Notes: generated by a model not told the origin, from the letters alone. Shown: positions 1 to 9,089, counted from the stretch's first letter. The stretch is DNA of 64,000 nt from Marvinbryantia formatexigens (GCA_021771035.1 JAETPU010000008.1:1-64000); one strand, 5' to 3'. Program-made: numbers and translations.

Positions 1-47
1 TTCCTTCCGGATACTTTTTCATCCCTTTTTTCCCTGCCATACAAATA

Positions 48-85
48 CCCCCTATGTAGTTATTTTCCTACATAGGGGGCCTTTT
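48..85 (+). terminator. Intrinsic terminator hairpin at window start
   Basis: A perfect 12-bp stem (48-59 with 68-79, CCCCCTATGTAG and its complement) closes an 8-nt loop. It is followed by a short pyrimidine/T stretch on the + strand. It probably ends a + strand gene lying left of the window and also separates it from the converging tyrA. No gene is visible in 1-299. Confidence 0.75.
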
Positions 86-299
86 GTCTATTGTCCGTTT
101 TTACTGGTCCTGTTCAGCTACCGGACGGGGCCGTTTTTACCCCAGCTTGAAAGGCGCCGCAGACTGACCGGCGCTAGTTTTTGACACAGGCAGAATCAGA
201 CGGTTCAAAATTGCAGAACTGCCCGATCATGGAAGCGGCGCAGCCCTGCCTTGATACTGATCACGCAGCCCATTTTTTAATGCTCCTGCTGCAGCGCCC

Positions 300-1214
300 C
301 TATTTTCCGGTACGTTCGGGAGGGTCGGCTTTCTTTGCTTCTTCGTGCCTGCGCAGGCTCTCCTCCTTGAGCTGGCGCCCCTGGCGCAGCAGGGCTTTGA
401 GTTCCTGCTCATTCTCTGCCAAAAGGGCATCCCGGTATTTTTTTAAACTCCCCAGAATCGTCTCCAATTCAAAGAGCAGCGGAGTGCGGTTCATCAGGAA
501 CAAATCCGTCCACATATCCTCATTGAGCTTTGCAACCCGGGTTAAATCCAAAAAGCTGCCCGCGGAAAAGCCGCTTTCTCGCAGCAGCGAGGGGCTCTTC
601 ACATAGGCGTTGGACACCACATGGGCCAGCTGCGAGGTGAAGGCAATGGTTTCATCATGCTGGGCCGGTGTGGTGACCACAAATTTCCCAAAGCCCATCA
701 GGCTGGAGAACTCCCTGAGAAATTCCAGCGCCTCCCCATCCGCCGCTTCCTGAGGCGTAACGATAAAGCTGGCGCCCTCAAACAGCGTGGGCAGCGAATA
801 CCGGTAGCCGGAAAACTCCCGTCCCGCCATGGGATGGGTGCCCACAAACCGGATGCCCTGCCGGGAAAGCGGCTGTGAAACCGCCTTCACCACAGCCGCC
901 TTAATCCCACAGGTATCCGCGGCAAGGGCTCCCGGCTTCAAATACCGGCCATTCTCCAGAAGGAAAGCGATAGTCTGCCTGGGGTGCAGGGCCACCAGTA
1001 CAAAATCCGCCTGGGAAAGCGCTCCGGATGGAATTTCTTCCGGCCGAATCCCCTGGTGGATTGCCCCGTCAGCCAGGGCCTCTTCCAGTGTACCGTCGTC
1101 CGTATCCACCCCCAGGATTCGCCAGGAGGTGGCCTCACGCATCCGCCGGCAGAAGGAGCCTCCAATGAGCCCCAGGCCCACCACGGCTACTGTAAAATCC
1201 GGTTTTTGTTCCAT
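300..1214 (-). CDS. tyrA: Prephenate dehydrogenase
   Basis: Oxidises and decarboxylates prephenate to 4-hydroxyphenylpyruvate in tyrosine synthesis, in the cytosol. The 304-aa protein opens with a Rossmann NAD-binding motif (VGLGLIGGSF, about residues 12-21) and carries the family motif THPMAG (about 126-131) with the conserved histidine. No C-terminal ACT domain follows, so any feedback control by tyrosine would act elsewhere. The ATG is preceded by AAAGGAT. The gene lies 300 nt downstream of the DAHP synthase gene on the same strand; that gap holds no recognisable gene or terminator, so co-transcription from the attenuated promoter upstream is plausible. The identification is secure. Confidence 0.95.
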   Translation of the reverse strand: MEQKPDFTVAVVGLGLIGGSFCRRMREATSWRILGVDTDDGTLEEALADGAIHQGIRPEEIPSGALSQADFVLVALHPRQTIAFLLENGRYLKPGALAADTCGIKAAVVKAVSQPLSRQGIRFVGTHPMAGREFSGYRYSLPTLFEGASFIVTPQEAADGEALEFLREFSSLMGFGKFVVTTPAQHDETIAFTSQLAHVVSNAYVKSPSLLRESGFSAGSFLDLTRVAKLNEDMWTDLFLMNRTPLLFELETILGSLKKYRDALLAENEQELKALLRQGRQLKEESLRRHEEAKKADPPERTGK

Positions 1215-1514
1215 ATCCAGTATCCTTTCTTTGTGCAGCTGCGCGGCTTTCTCAAGGGAAACGGCGCGAACTGCATTCTGAACTGTTCCATTCTTCTATC
1301 TGCGTACTGTTTTCGGCCCGTTGGCAAGGCGCGCCGCCGGTTTGGGCCGAAGGCTCCGCATCCTCAGTGAACCCCCCGTCAGTCCGGTACTGGTACAGCG
1401 AGCCCGTCTGTATTTTGGAGGGCGCACCCCACGCCGCAGCCGCAAACAATGCGGCCACGCGCCACAGGCCCGGTATTCCGCATTTTGAATTTCATTCCAC
1501 GTTTTGCATCGGCA

Positions 1515-2525
1515 CTACAGAATTTTCCCCTCAAATTCGGCCATGGGCCTCAGCGCCGCCATCACCTGTGCAAACTGCAGGGGCGTGAGGGACTGAGCCC
1601 CGTCGCACAGCGCCTTGGACGGATTGTTGTGCACCTCAATCATCACACCGTCCGCTCCGGCCGCCAGCGCCGCCTTGGACAGGGGCTTCACCATCCACGG
1701 AATTCCGGTGGCATGGGAGGGATCCACCACCACAGGGAGATGGCTCAGCTGCTTTAACAGCGGCACCGCGGAGATATCCATGGTATTGCGGGTTGCGGTT
1801 TCAAAGGTGCGAACGCCCCTCTCGCACAGGATCACATTGCTGTTCCCGCCCGCCATGATGTATTCCGCGCTCATGAGCAGCTCCTCAATGGTGTTGGCAA
1901 GGCCCCTTTTGAGCAGGATCGGTTTGTTGGAATGCCCCAGTTCCTTGAGCATCTCAAAATTCTGCATATTGCGGGCCCCAACCTGGATAATATCCACATC
2001 CGAGAACAGATCCAAATGCCCCAGGCTCATCAGCTCTGTGACAATCGGCATATGCGTGACGGCTTTGGCCTTGAGCAGCAGCCGGATTCCCTCATCATGG
2101 AGCCCCTGGAAGGCATAGGGGGAGGTTCTGGGCTTAAAAGCGCCGCCCCGCAGGAATTTGGCGCCGCTTTTCTTCACCGCCTGCGCCACTTCGATGATTT
2201 GCTCCTCAGTCTCCACGGAACAGGGCCCGGCTATCACGGAGAAAAAGCCCTCCCCAATCTTGCAGCCGTTTACATTGACGACCGTATCCTGGGGATGGAA
2301 CTTGCGGTTCGCGGCCTTATAGGGTTCAGAGACTCGTTTCACCGTCTCTACAAGCTCATTGGCCCCCAGCATCTCCATATCCACCTTGGAGGTATCCCCC
2401 ACCAGGCCTATCAGGGAGGTGTGCACGCCCTGGGAAAAATGCAGCGTGAGCCCCATATCCCGCAGCTGGGAGGAGAGCTTTTCCAATTTTACCGGATCCG
2501 GATTTTGTTTGAGTACGACAATCAT
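1515..2525 (-). CDS. aroF: 3-deoxy-7-phosphoheptulonate (DAHP) synthase
   Basis: First enzyme of the shikimate pathway, condensing phosphoenolpyruvate with erythrose 4-phosphate. The 336-aa protein has the N-terminal ferredoxin-like regulatory domain of the AroF/AroA(G)-type enzymes (starts MIVVLKQNPDP, about residues 1-90), then the barrel with IAGPCSVE and GGAFKPRTSPY active-site motifs. I place the start at 2525, just after AAAGGTG. The longer reading frame reaching 2654 would translate through the terminator hairpin and the end of the leader peptide and is rejected. Expression is predicted to be controlled by the leader-peptide attenuator immediately upstream. The gene symbol follows family usage; aroG or aroH would be equally defensible. 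Confidence 0.93.
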   Translation of the reverse strand: MIVVLKQNPDPVKLEKLSSQLRDMGLTLHFSQGVHTSLIGLVGDTSKVDMEMLGANELVETVKRVSEPYKAANRKFHPQDTVVNVNGCKIGEGFFSVIAGPCSVETEEQIIEVAQAVKKSGAKFLRGGAFKPRTSPYAFQGLHDEGIRLLLKAKAVTHMPIVTELMSLGHLDLFSDVDIIQVGARNMQNFEMLKELGHSNKPILLKRGLANTIEELLMSAEYIMAGGNSNVILCERGVRTFETATRNTMDISAVPLLKQLSHLPVVVDPSHATGIPWMVKPLSKAALAAGADGVMIEVHNNPSKALCDGAQSLTPLQFAQVMAALRPMAEFEGKIL

Positions 2526-2593
2526 TTCAATCACCTTTCTTGGTTTCAATTTCAGCCGCCGGTTCCATCTGCAATGAGACGGACTAAACACAT

Positions 2594-2634
2594 AAAAATG
2601 CGCCGGTGCTTTTGTTTCCAAAAGCGCCGGCGCA
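2594..2634 (-). terminator. Attenuator terminator in the aroF leader
   Basis: On the minus strand a 16-bp stem with one mismatch (2634-2619 with 2614-2599, TGCGCCGGCGCTTTTG type) closes a 4-nt loop. It is followed directly by TTTTT. It lies 20 nt after the stop of the leader peptide and about 70 nt before aroF, the classical position of a transcription attenuator. Confidence 0.85.
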
Positions 2635-2653
2635 CAGAAGGGAGTTTCTGGCA

Positions 2654-2749
2654 TTACTTGGCGTTATCTGGACAACAAAAAGCGCTTGCACTCACAGAGC
2701 CCAAGTAATAAAAGTAATATGCCTTTTTGCTGTCAAAACGGCCAGTCAT
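2654..2749 (-). CDS. Tyr/Phe-rich leader peptide (attenuation)
   Basis: A 31-codon reading frame on the minus strand, beginning ATG ACT GGC and ending AAG TAA. Codons 11-15 are TAT TAC TTT TAT TAC, giving YYFYY. The frame sits between a consensus promoter and an intrinsic terminator, upstream of a tyrosine/phenylalanine-pathway gene. A weak G-rich element (AAAGCGGGG) precedes the ATG. The segment TTACTTGGGC at codons 14-18 (2699-2708) can pair with GCCAAGTAA at the end of the frame (2654-2662), a candidate pause or protector hairpin. Inference: ribosome stalling at the aromatic codons senses charged tRNA-Tyr/Phe and prevents terminator formation. The competing antiterminator pairing was not resolved by eye. 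Confidence 0.8.
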   Translation of the reverse strand: MTGRFDSKKAYYFYYLGSVSASAFCCPDNAK

Positions 2750-2794
2750 AGGGAACCCCGCTTTCTTTATCGGTTTAAAGCTTTTATGTATGAA

Positions 2795-2823
2795 AGTATA
2801 CTCGAATTTTCTTCCTCTGTCAA
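2795..2823 (-). promoter_or_regulatory. Sigma-70-type promoter of the aroF-tyrA unit
   Basis: Minus-strand TTGACA (2823-2818), 17-nt spacer, TATACT (2800-2795). It predicts transcription starting near 2788, about 40 nt before the leader peptide ATG. Confidence 0.9.
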
Positions 2824-3286
2824 GCTAAAAGTTTCATTTTTAACAACCTGCGCTGCGCCCCCGCTGTCCACTCCAAGCATTTAACGTGCGGGCGCCGGCC
2901 CATCTGCCGTAAGGGTGCCTCCCCCGATGCCGAACGTCCGCCCGTCCCCGCAACTCGGACTGGGCTCCGGCTGTGCCGAGCCCTATTTGCAGCAGCCAGC
3001 AGGAGGTTTCCTCTTTATCCGCTCTGCGGCGCGGCTGGGAGCCCATCACCAGAGGCAGGCGGCAAACTTTTCATAAAAATCTTGGATGCGGGGGTTGTTT
3101 TTTGGATTCGGGTAGTGTAAAGTAAAAATGAAAGGGAAATGTAATCCATTACATTTCCGGCGGACGCTGCATCTGCCGCAATACGGGCCCAATGAAAGCG
3201 GTTTGCCCGCAAAGCCCGTCTTGCGCGCCCCAATTCTGAAATTCGCCCAGGCAAATTCACAAATCCGGAAAGGAAGGATGATCACA
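2824..3286. other. Intergenic region with 24-bp palindrome
   Basis: About 460 bases without a convincing gene. The notable element is at 3135-3158: two perfect 11-bp arms (GGAAATGTAAT and its complement) around a CC centre. The TGTAAT...ATTACA core is the shape of LacI-family operators. It lies about 130 nt upstream of the ThuA-like gene, so it is a candidate operator for it. No clear -35/-10 pair was assigned. Confidence 0.55.
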
Positions 3287-4018
3287 ATGAACATCACTGT
3301 ATGGAACGAAGGCCGCCATGAAAAAAGCATCCCCCGCGTCACCCAGCTGTATCCAGGAGGGCTGCACGCCGTAATTGCCTCCTTTTTAAAGCCGGTCGCC
3401 GAGGGCAGCCTGATACGCACCGCCACTTTGGACGAACCGGAGTGCGGGCTGACTCAGGACGTCCTGGACTCCACCGATGTGCTGCTCTGGTGGGGCCATA
3501 TGGCCCATGATGAGGTGCCGGATGAAATTGTAGAGCGTGTTTACACCCGGGTAATGCAGGGCATGGGGCTGATTGTGCTGCACTCCGGGCATCTCTCCAA
3601 AATTTTCTGCAGGCTGATGGGCACCACCTGCCGCCTTCGCTGGCGGGACGATACCTATGAGCGGATGTTCTGCGTCATGCCCTCCCATCCTATTGCTCAG
3701 GGAGTTCCGGAGCACTTTGAATTGGGCGTGGAGGAGACCTACGCGGAATTTTTTGATATTCCACAGCCGGATGAATTAATTTTCACCAGCTGGTTCGACA
3801 GCGGGGAAACCTTCCGCAGCGGCTGCACCTGGCACCGCGGCTACGGTAAAATCTTCTATTTTCAGCCCGGACATGAGACCAATCCCTCCTTCAACCATCC
3901 CACAATCCAGAAAATTATTCAAAACGCCTGCCGGTGGGCGGCTCCGGTGAATACCAGGCAGGATTTCTCCTGCCCGCAGATGGTCCCCTCCCTGGAGGAA
4001 ATCCGGGCTTCCAAATAG
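3287..4018 (+). CDS. ThuA-like domain protein
   Basis: A 243-aa protein ([13 protein letters not shown] start) with the ThuA/glutamine-amidotransferase-like fold signature: an alpha/beta sequence with [28 protein letters not shown] and a C-terminal [13 protein letters not shown] segment. ThuA proteins are linked to trehalose and related sugar utilisation, but their catalytic role is mostly unproven. I chose the ATG at 3287 because GGAAGG lies 9 nt upstream; the ATG nine bases earlier is too close to it. It is a single gene with no obvious sugar-transport partners here. The upstream palindrome suggests control by a LacI- or GntR-type regulator encoded elsewhere. Confidence 0.85.
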   Translation: MNITVWNEGRHEKSIPRVTQLYPGGLHAVIASFLKPVAEGSLIRTATLDEPECGLTQDVLDSTDVLLWWGHMAHDEVPDEIVERVYTRVMQGMGLIVLHSGHLSKIFCRLMGTTCRLRWRDDTYERMFCVMPSHPIAQGVPEHFELGVEETYAEFFDIPQPDELIFTSWFDSGETFRSGCTWHRGYGKIFYFQPGHETNPSFNHPTIQKIIQNACRWAAPVNTRQDFSCPQMVPSLEEIRASK

Positions 4019-4154
4019 GATGCGAAACCCATACGCCGGACAGCCAGTCTGACTCGCCCAGCTGCCCGATACGGTATGGCCGCAGTGGCGTCCGAACGCC
4101 GTCATTGCGGCCAGCCGGCAGTCTTCGCTCCCCTGAAACCCTTTGTCCTGATTG

Positions 4155-4191
4155 AACCCCCCGGCGGGCATTTTGCTGCGTCCGGGGGGTT
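4155..4191. terminator. Hairpin between convergent thuA-like and XRE genes
   Basis: Perfect 10-bp stem (4155-4164 AACCCCCCGG with 4182-4191) and 17-nt loop, between two converging genes. T-tracts are weak on both sides, so it may serve both strands. Confidence 0.6.
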
Positions 4192-4197
4192 CTGCTG

Positions 4198-4473
4198 TTA
4201 TTCTACTTCGGATGCGGTGGGGTCACGCAATTCCCAGTCGGTGGCAGGCAGCAGGACCTTGGGCTCCACTTCCAGTCCGTCCGCCAAATGAAACAGGATC
4301 GCGATACATGGATTGGGCGAGGGTTCCTTACGCTCCAGCCGTTTGATATAGGAGGGGCTGGCTCCGCTTTTAAACGCCAGATCCTTCTGGCTGAAGCCCT
4401 TTTCCAACCGCTGATCCCGCAGGTTTTGAGAAAACTGTTTCATCCGGACGACATCCTTATCTCTCATTTCCAT
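4198..4473 (-). CDS. XRE-family helix-turn-helix regulator
   Basis: A 91-aa DNA-binding protein. Residues about 12-70 form a Cro/C1-type HTH: LRDQRLEKGFSQKDLAFKSG, then ASPSYIKRLERKE as the recognition region and PNPCIAILFHLADGLEV closing the five-helix bundle. The start follows GGGGGAG by 7 nt. It lacks a sensor domain, so it is a small repressor of unknown target. A degenerate reading frame lies directly upstream on the same strand. No partner toxin is recognisable. Confidence 0.85.
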   Translation of the reverse strand: MEMRDKDVVRMKQFSQNLRDQRLEKGFSQKDLAFKSGASPSYIKRLERKEPSPNPCIAILFHLADGLEVEPKVLLPATDWELRDPTASEVE

Positions 4474-4720
4474 AAAGCTTCTCCCCCTTTTTTGTATTTT
4501 TAGCTCTATGAAAACAATATTCTTTCCGCAGGCCTTTCTCTATATAATATAGTGTACCGACTATAAACAGCTGTTCTGGGATGTGTCTTTCCAGGCGGGC
4601 ACTCAAGCGTTCCAAAATCTCCTGTGCACAGGGGATCAATCCTTTTTTGAAGGGCTTCCGTCTACTCGGCGCCTGTTCCTCATAAGCGAAATACAGCTGC
4701 CGTATTCTGGGTTGGAAAGA
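4457..4720 (-). pseudogene. Possible remnant reading frame next to the XRE gene
   Basis: An open frame without a normal ATG runs from a stop near 4721 to 4457, overlapping the XRE start by 17 nt. It contains charged, protein-like sequence such as RQLYFAYEEQAPSRRKPFKKG and ARLERHIPEQLFIVG. Its only plausible start is TTG at 4639, with no good ribosome site; a second frame (4636-4830) overlaps it. It may be a broken gene of unknown family or chance coding. The rest of 4721-5156 shows no gene. Confidence 0.3.
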
Positions 4721-5156
4721 CTATAGCAGCCCATGCTTTTAATCCGTCTCAGGTGTGAGGCGGCGCAGGCGCCCCGGTTTATATGGCCAAACTGCGTTTT
4801 CAGCCCAAGTATTTCTGTACGGGAAAACATTTTGCCATAGAGGGGATCCGCTCTTGTGCGAAACGGAGAAAATCCTTCTAAACGGATGATTTTTCAGTCA
4901 AGATGCGGTACAATATTCGCGTAGAACGCCAAATGTGCAGTCATCAAAGACAATCCGGCAGTTTCGCTTGCCGGTGCAAAGGGCGGCCGGCATTCGGCTG
5001 CTGCCCAATGGACTGGATGGGTTGAAAAGCACTGTTTTGCACCGCGGCGCTGTCAAGGGAATATAGTGGCCCTTTTGCGGGAGAAGGTTCCCGCAAACCA
5101 GCTTCCTTCCCATCGCAGCAGGCCCGCGGGAAGCCCCGAAAGGAAGGAAGCTTTGT

Positions 5157-6005
5157 ATGCAAATGCTCATGAATATGGAGCAAATCTTTCTCTGGCTGAT
5201 GGTATACAGCTTTTTCGGCTGGGTTTATGAGACGATTTTGTGTTCCGCTGCCCAGCGAAAGCTGGTGAACCGCGGGTTTTTATTGGGCCCCATCTGCCCC
5301 ATCTACGGCTGCGGAGCCGTTCTCATCATCCTGGTGCTGGGCCGGGGCACAGAGAATGTGCTGGGGCTGTTTTTGTCCGGAGCCATGCTTACCTGCACCC
5401 TGGAATACGCCACCTCCTACCTGATGGAAAAGCTTTTCCACGCCCGCTGGTGGGATTATTCCAAGCGCCGTTACAATCTCAACGGGCGGGTGTGCCTGGA
5501 AGGGGCCCTGGTTTTTGGTACCTTCAGCGTCTTGCTGGTGCGGTGGATTCATCCGGCGGTGTCCGCGTGGCTGACAAACCATCTGTCCGCCGCGGCAACG
5601 CACCTGGTGTGCGCTGGCCTTCTGCTGATTATAACCCTGGACTGTGTGTGGACTGTGCGTCATCTGCTCTCCCTGAACGGGCGCCTGCAAAAAATCCAGG
5701 CGGCCTTCGAGGGCTACCGGGCCCAGTTGGCGCACAGGCATGAACAATCCCTGGAACAGCTCTCTTCGCTGCGCTCCAAGGTGCGGGAGCTCCCTGCCGG
5801 GCATCTCGCCGATTTAAAAGCCGGTTTGCAGGAGCGTTTCGAGGACAGCCGTTTTTATTCCGAGCACATCCGCTCCCTGCTGGACACCCGCCGTTTTCAG
5901 GACAAACGCCTTCTGAACGCTTTCCCCAATTTGACCTCCACCAAATATAAGGAGGCCCTGGAACAGCTGAGAACGCGCCTGGAAAACCGGAAAAAGAAAT
6001 CCTGA
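5157..6005 (+). CDS. CmpB-type (ABC_trans_CmpB) membrane protein
   Basis: A 282-aa membrane protein of the family annotated as putative ABC-transporter type IV/CmpB. Four to five hydrophobic segments lie in residues 8-170. Family motifs are visible: FFGWVYETILCS near the start, KLVNRGFLLGPICPIYGCG, and the LMEKLFHARWWDYSKRRYNLNGRVCLEG block. The C-terminal 110 residues are charged and helical (coiled-coil-like), probably cytosolic. The start follows GGAAGG by 9 nt. No ABC ATPase gene is adjacent, so a transport role is unproven. Confidence 0.85.
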   Translation: MQMLMNMEQIFLWLMVYSFFGWVYETILCSAAQRKLVNRGFLLGPICPIYGCGAVLIILVLGRGTENVLGLFLSGAMLTCTLEYATSYLMEKLFHARWWDYSKRRYNLNGRVCLEGALVFGTFSVLLVRWIHPAVSAWLTNHLSAAATHLVCAGLLLIITLDCVWTVRHLLSLNGRLQKIQAAFEGYRAQLAHRHEQSLEQLSSLRSKVRELPAGHLADLKAGLQERFEDSRFYSEHIRSLLDTRRFQDKRLLNAFPNLTSTKYKEALEQLRTRLENRKKKS

Positions 6006-6104
6006 GGTACTACCAGGCGCGTGGCCTGCCGGTGCCCCCCAATCCCGGTATGCAAACGCCGGACGGAAAAATGAACCTGAAAAAACAGAAAGGACGGTAA
6101 TCCC

Positions 6105-7562
6105 ATGCAGTATATTATAGAAGGCTACACGCCAAAGGCCCTGTTTCGTTATTTTGAGGAAATCAGCGCCATTCCCAGGGGTTCCGGGAACGAGAAGGCT
6201 GTCAGCGATTACCTGGTGCGCTTTGCCCAGGAGCATCAATTGGACTGCCGGCGGGATTCCTTAAACAACGTGGTCATCAAAAAGCCGGCCACCCCGGGGC
6301 ACGAGGGTGCCCAGCCCCTGATTTTACAGGGGCATACGGATATGGTATGTGAAAAGCAGTCCGGCAGCGCCCACGACTTCCTGCGCGATCCCATCCGTCT
6401 GGTGAAAAAAGGCGATTTCCTGTGCGCCGATTCCACCACTCTGGGTGCGGACAATGGCGTCGCCGTGGCAATGATCCTGGACATCCTCTCCGATTCCACG
6501 GTGGTGCATCCTCCCCTGGAGTGTATCTTCACCGTCGCAGAGGAAACCGGGATGTTCGGCGCCGCGGGCCTGGACGCCTCATGGATCTCCGCCAGGCGGA
6601 TGCTCAACCTGGATTCCGAGGAAGAGGGGATCGCTACGGTGAGCTGCGCGGGCGGGATGCGTATCCGCCTGTACCACACCCTGCAGTGGGAGCCCAACGC
6701 CCAGCCTGCCTTCCAAATTTCCATTGACGGGCTGCTGGGCGGGCATTCCGGGTGCGATATCCACCTGGAGCACACCAACGCCAATAAGCTGATGGGCCGC
6801 ATCCTGTATTCCCTTCTGGAGCGGTTTGAGGGGATCACCCTGGGCAGCCTCAGTGGCGGCACCAAGGATAATGCCATTCCCCGGCAGTGTACCGCCACTG
6901 TTTGCCCGGCCGGCGAAGCCGAATATCATGCGGCCCTGGCAGCCGCACAGGAGCTGGCCGCTGTGTTAAAGGAAGAAATCAGCGCAGTGGAGCCCCATGC
7001 CGTCCTGACAGTTACGCCCATCCGGTGTGATAGGCATATCTCCTCCCAGGATACCCGGGATCTGATAAGCCTCATTTTTTTGGCGCCGGACGGTGCGCTG
7101 CGCCGCAACGTAGCCGCCGGGGGCTTCATCATCGCCTCCGTAAATATGGGGATTCTCACCATCAAGGAGGACGGGCGGTTCTGCGCCATGTTCGCTCCCA
7201 GGAGCTCTGTGGCGTCCCTGCAGGAGAACACCAAGGCCCAGCTGCGCCTGCTGGCGGAACTCAACCGCTTTACCTTCACCTGCGACAGCGAGTACCCCGG
7301 CTGGGCCTATCGGGAGCAGTCCCCCCTGCGGGATACCCTGTGCGGCGCCTACGAGGAGCTCTTCGGCAGTAAAATGAAGCTGGAGGCCATCCATGCCGGG
7401 CTGGAATGCGGGCTGTTCTCGGAAAAATTCCCCGGTCTGGATGCGGTGGCAATCGGGCCCAATATCGCCCGCTGCCATACACCCCAGGAATGCCTGGATC
7501 TGAAATCCTGCGAGCGTACGGCGGCGCTGCTGCGCCATGTTCTCAAAAAGCTGGCGGATTAA
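6105..7562 (+). CDS. pepD: Aminoacyl-histidine dipeptidase (Xaa-His dipeptidase)
   Basis: M20-family zinc dipeptidase that hydrolyses Xaa-His dipeptides in the cytosol; 485 aa, full length. Metal and catalytic residues can be read: LQGHTDMVCEK (H77, D79), the bridging aspartate in LGADNGVA (D116), the AEETGMFGA glutamates (E146/E147), NLDSEE (D170), and a late histidine in CHTPQE. A lid/dimerisation domain with GGHSGCDIH sits in the middle. It is followed after 12 nt by the decarboxylase-family gene, so the two are probably co-transcribed. Confidence 0.95.
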   Translation: MQYIIEGYTPKALFRYFEEISAIPRGSGNEKAVSDYLVRFAQEHQLDCRRDSLNNVVIKKPATPGHEGAQPLILQGHTDMVCEKQSGSAHDFLRDPIRLVKKGDFLCADSTTLGADNGVAVAMILDILSDSTVVHPPLECIFTVAEETGMFGAAGLDASWISARRMLNLDSEEEGIATVSCAGGMRIRLYHTLQWEPNAQPAFQISIDGLLGGHSGCDIHLEHTNANKLMGRILYSLLERFEGITLGSLSGGTKDNAIPRQCTATVCPAGEAEYHAALAAAQELAAVLKEEISAVEPHAVLTVTPIRCDRHISSQDTRDLISLIFLAPDGALRRNVAAGGFIIASVNMGILTIKEDGRFCAMFAPRSSVASLQENTKAQLRLLAELNRFTFTCDSEYPGWAYREQSPLRDTLCGAYEELFGSKMKLEAIHAGLECGLFSEKFPGLDAVAIGPNIARCHTPQECLDLKSCERTAALLRHVLKKLAD

Positions 7563-7574
7563 AAAGGAGTGCCC

Positions 7575-9020
7575 ATGAAGTTACTGAATCGCCTTGAGGA
7601 GTATTCCAAGTCCCCGGCCTACCCGTTCCATATGCCGGGGCACAAGCGCCGGATGGACTCCCTGGATCCCCGGCTGCCCTGGCAGCTGGACATTACAGAA
7701 ATCGACGGTTTCGACAACCTGCATTCCCCGTCGGGGATTCTGAAGGATGGGATGGACCGCGCCGCCAGGCTCTATCACAGCCGCCGGACCTTTTTCCTGG
7801 TAAACGGCAGCACCTGCGGCATCCTGGCGGCAGTCTGCGCCGCCACAGCCCCGGGGGATACGGTTCTGATGGCCCGGGGCTGCCATAAATCCGTGTACCA
7901 CGCCGTGGAGCTGCGGGGGCTCACCCCCGTCTACCTGATGCCCTCCTGGGACGATTCCTTCGGCGTCTTTGGCAGTATTACGCCGGCCGCCGTGGAGCAG
8001 GCCCTGTGCGGGAACCCCAAAATACGCCTTGTCATCCTGACAAGCCCCACCTATGAGGGAGTGCTCAGCGACATTGCCGCCATTGCACAAATAGCCCACC
8101 GGCATGGGGTTCCTCTTTTGGTGGACGAGGCCCATGGCGCTCACTTGGGCTTTGACTCCCGCTTTCCTCAGAGCGCCGTGGCGCTGGGGGCGGATATCGT
8201 CATTCAAAGTTTACACAAAACCCTCCCCAGCCTGACGCAGACGGCGCTGGCCCATCTAGGCGGGGAGATGATAGACGAGCGGCGCTTTGCCCGCCAGCTG
8301 GCAGTGTTTGAGACCAGCAGCCCCTCTTACCTGCTGATGGGCTCGATTGAAAGCTGTCTTGAGCTTCTGAAAAGCCCGCAGGAGCTGTTTTCTCCTTACT
8401 GGGAGCGTCTTGAGCGGTTTTCCGGGGCCATGAAACAGCTTCAAAACCTGCGGGTCCTCTGCTGCGGGGAGGATTCCCCCGCCCGGCATCCGGCCTTTTT
8501 CGCCTTTGATCCCTCCAAGCTGGTGATCTCTACAAAGGGTACCGGCCTCACCGGGCCGGCGCTTTCCCAGCTGCTGCGGGAACGCTATCGCCTGGAATTG
8601 GAGATGGCGATGGGAGACTATGCCCTGGCCATGACCAGCGTATGCGATACCGACGAGGGCTTTACCCGATTGAGCGGCGCCCTGCTGGCTGTGGACGCGC
8701 AGACAGGTGCCAAAGCAGCCGCCAAGGCATCCCCGATTGTGCCCCGGCTTCCCCGCCAGCGCCTGATCCCGGCAAAGGCCGCGCTTCTGCCGGGAAGCCC
8801 CACCCCCACGCCGGACTGCGGCGGGCTCACCAGCGCCCAGAGCGTTTGGGCCTACCCTCCCGGAATCCCTCTGCTGGTGCCGGGTGAGGAGATCTCCCAG
8901 GAGTTTCTTTTGCAGATGCAGGAACTGGAAAACCAGGGGGTTGCCCTTTATGGAGACTATGGTTCCCCTGCCGAGAGCCTGCGGACCCTCGACTTGACGC
9001 AGCAGGATTTTTATGGTTAA
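7575..9020 (+). CDS. Orn/Lys/Arg decarboxylase-family PLP protein
   Basis: A 481-aa fold-type-I PLP enzyme of the Orn/Lys/Arg decarboxylase group, probably a lysine or arginine decarboxylase feeding polyamine synthesis. Motifs: FHMPGHKR (residues 18-25), the LVDEAHGAH loop (D184), and SLHKTLPSLTQTA with the PLP lysine K215. The C-terminal region with PPGIPLLVPGE is typical. I start at ATG 7575, 5 nt after AAGGAG, rather than the GTG at 7569. The substrate cannot be fixed from sequence. Confidence 0.9.
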   Translation: MKLLNRLEEYSKSPAYPFHMPGHKRRMDSLDPRLPWQLDITEIDGFDNLHSPSGILKDGMDRAARLYHSRRTFFLVNGSTCGILAAVCAATAPGDTVLMARGCHKSVYHAVELRGLTPVYLMPSWDDSFGVFGSITPAAVEQALCGNPKIRLVILTSPTYEGVLSDIAAIAQIAHRHGVPLLVDEAHGAHLGFDSRFPQSAVALGADIVIQSLHKTLPSLTQTALAHLGGEMIDERRFARQLAVFETSSPSYLLMGSIESCLELLKSPQELFSPYWERLERFSGAMKQLQNLRVLCCGEDSPARHPAFFAFDPSKLVISTKGTGLTGPALSQLLRERYRLELEMAMGDYALAMTSVCDTDEGFTRLSGALLAVDAQTGAKAAAKASPIVPRLPRQRLIPAKAALLPGSPTPTPDCGGLTSAQSVWAYPPGIPLLVPGEEISQEFLLQMQELENQGVALYGDYGSPAESLRTLDLTQQDFYG

Positions 9021-9089
9021 ATAGAATGTGATTCGGAGGCGGTTTTTTCCTCCTCCGGCGTATGTTTGCATTAAAGGAGGTTGTGAATA

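Noticed and set aside
2526-2654. Upstream extension of the DAHP synthase frame
   Set aside because: It would translate through the attenuator hairpin and its T-run; the conserved protein starts at 2525 behind a ribosome site.
2526-2900. T-box riboswitch upstream of aroF
   Set aside because: No AGGGTGG-type T-box sequence or specifier-loop layout was found; the leader peptide explains the terminator better.
4636-4830. A structured RNA such as 6S RNA, or a small gene, between the XRE and CmpB-like genes
   Set aside because: No 6S consensus or long central bulge could be drawn. As a peptide it has no homology signal and it overlaps another open frame.
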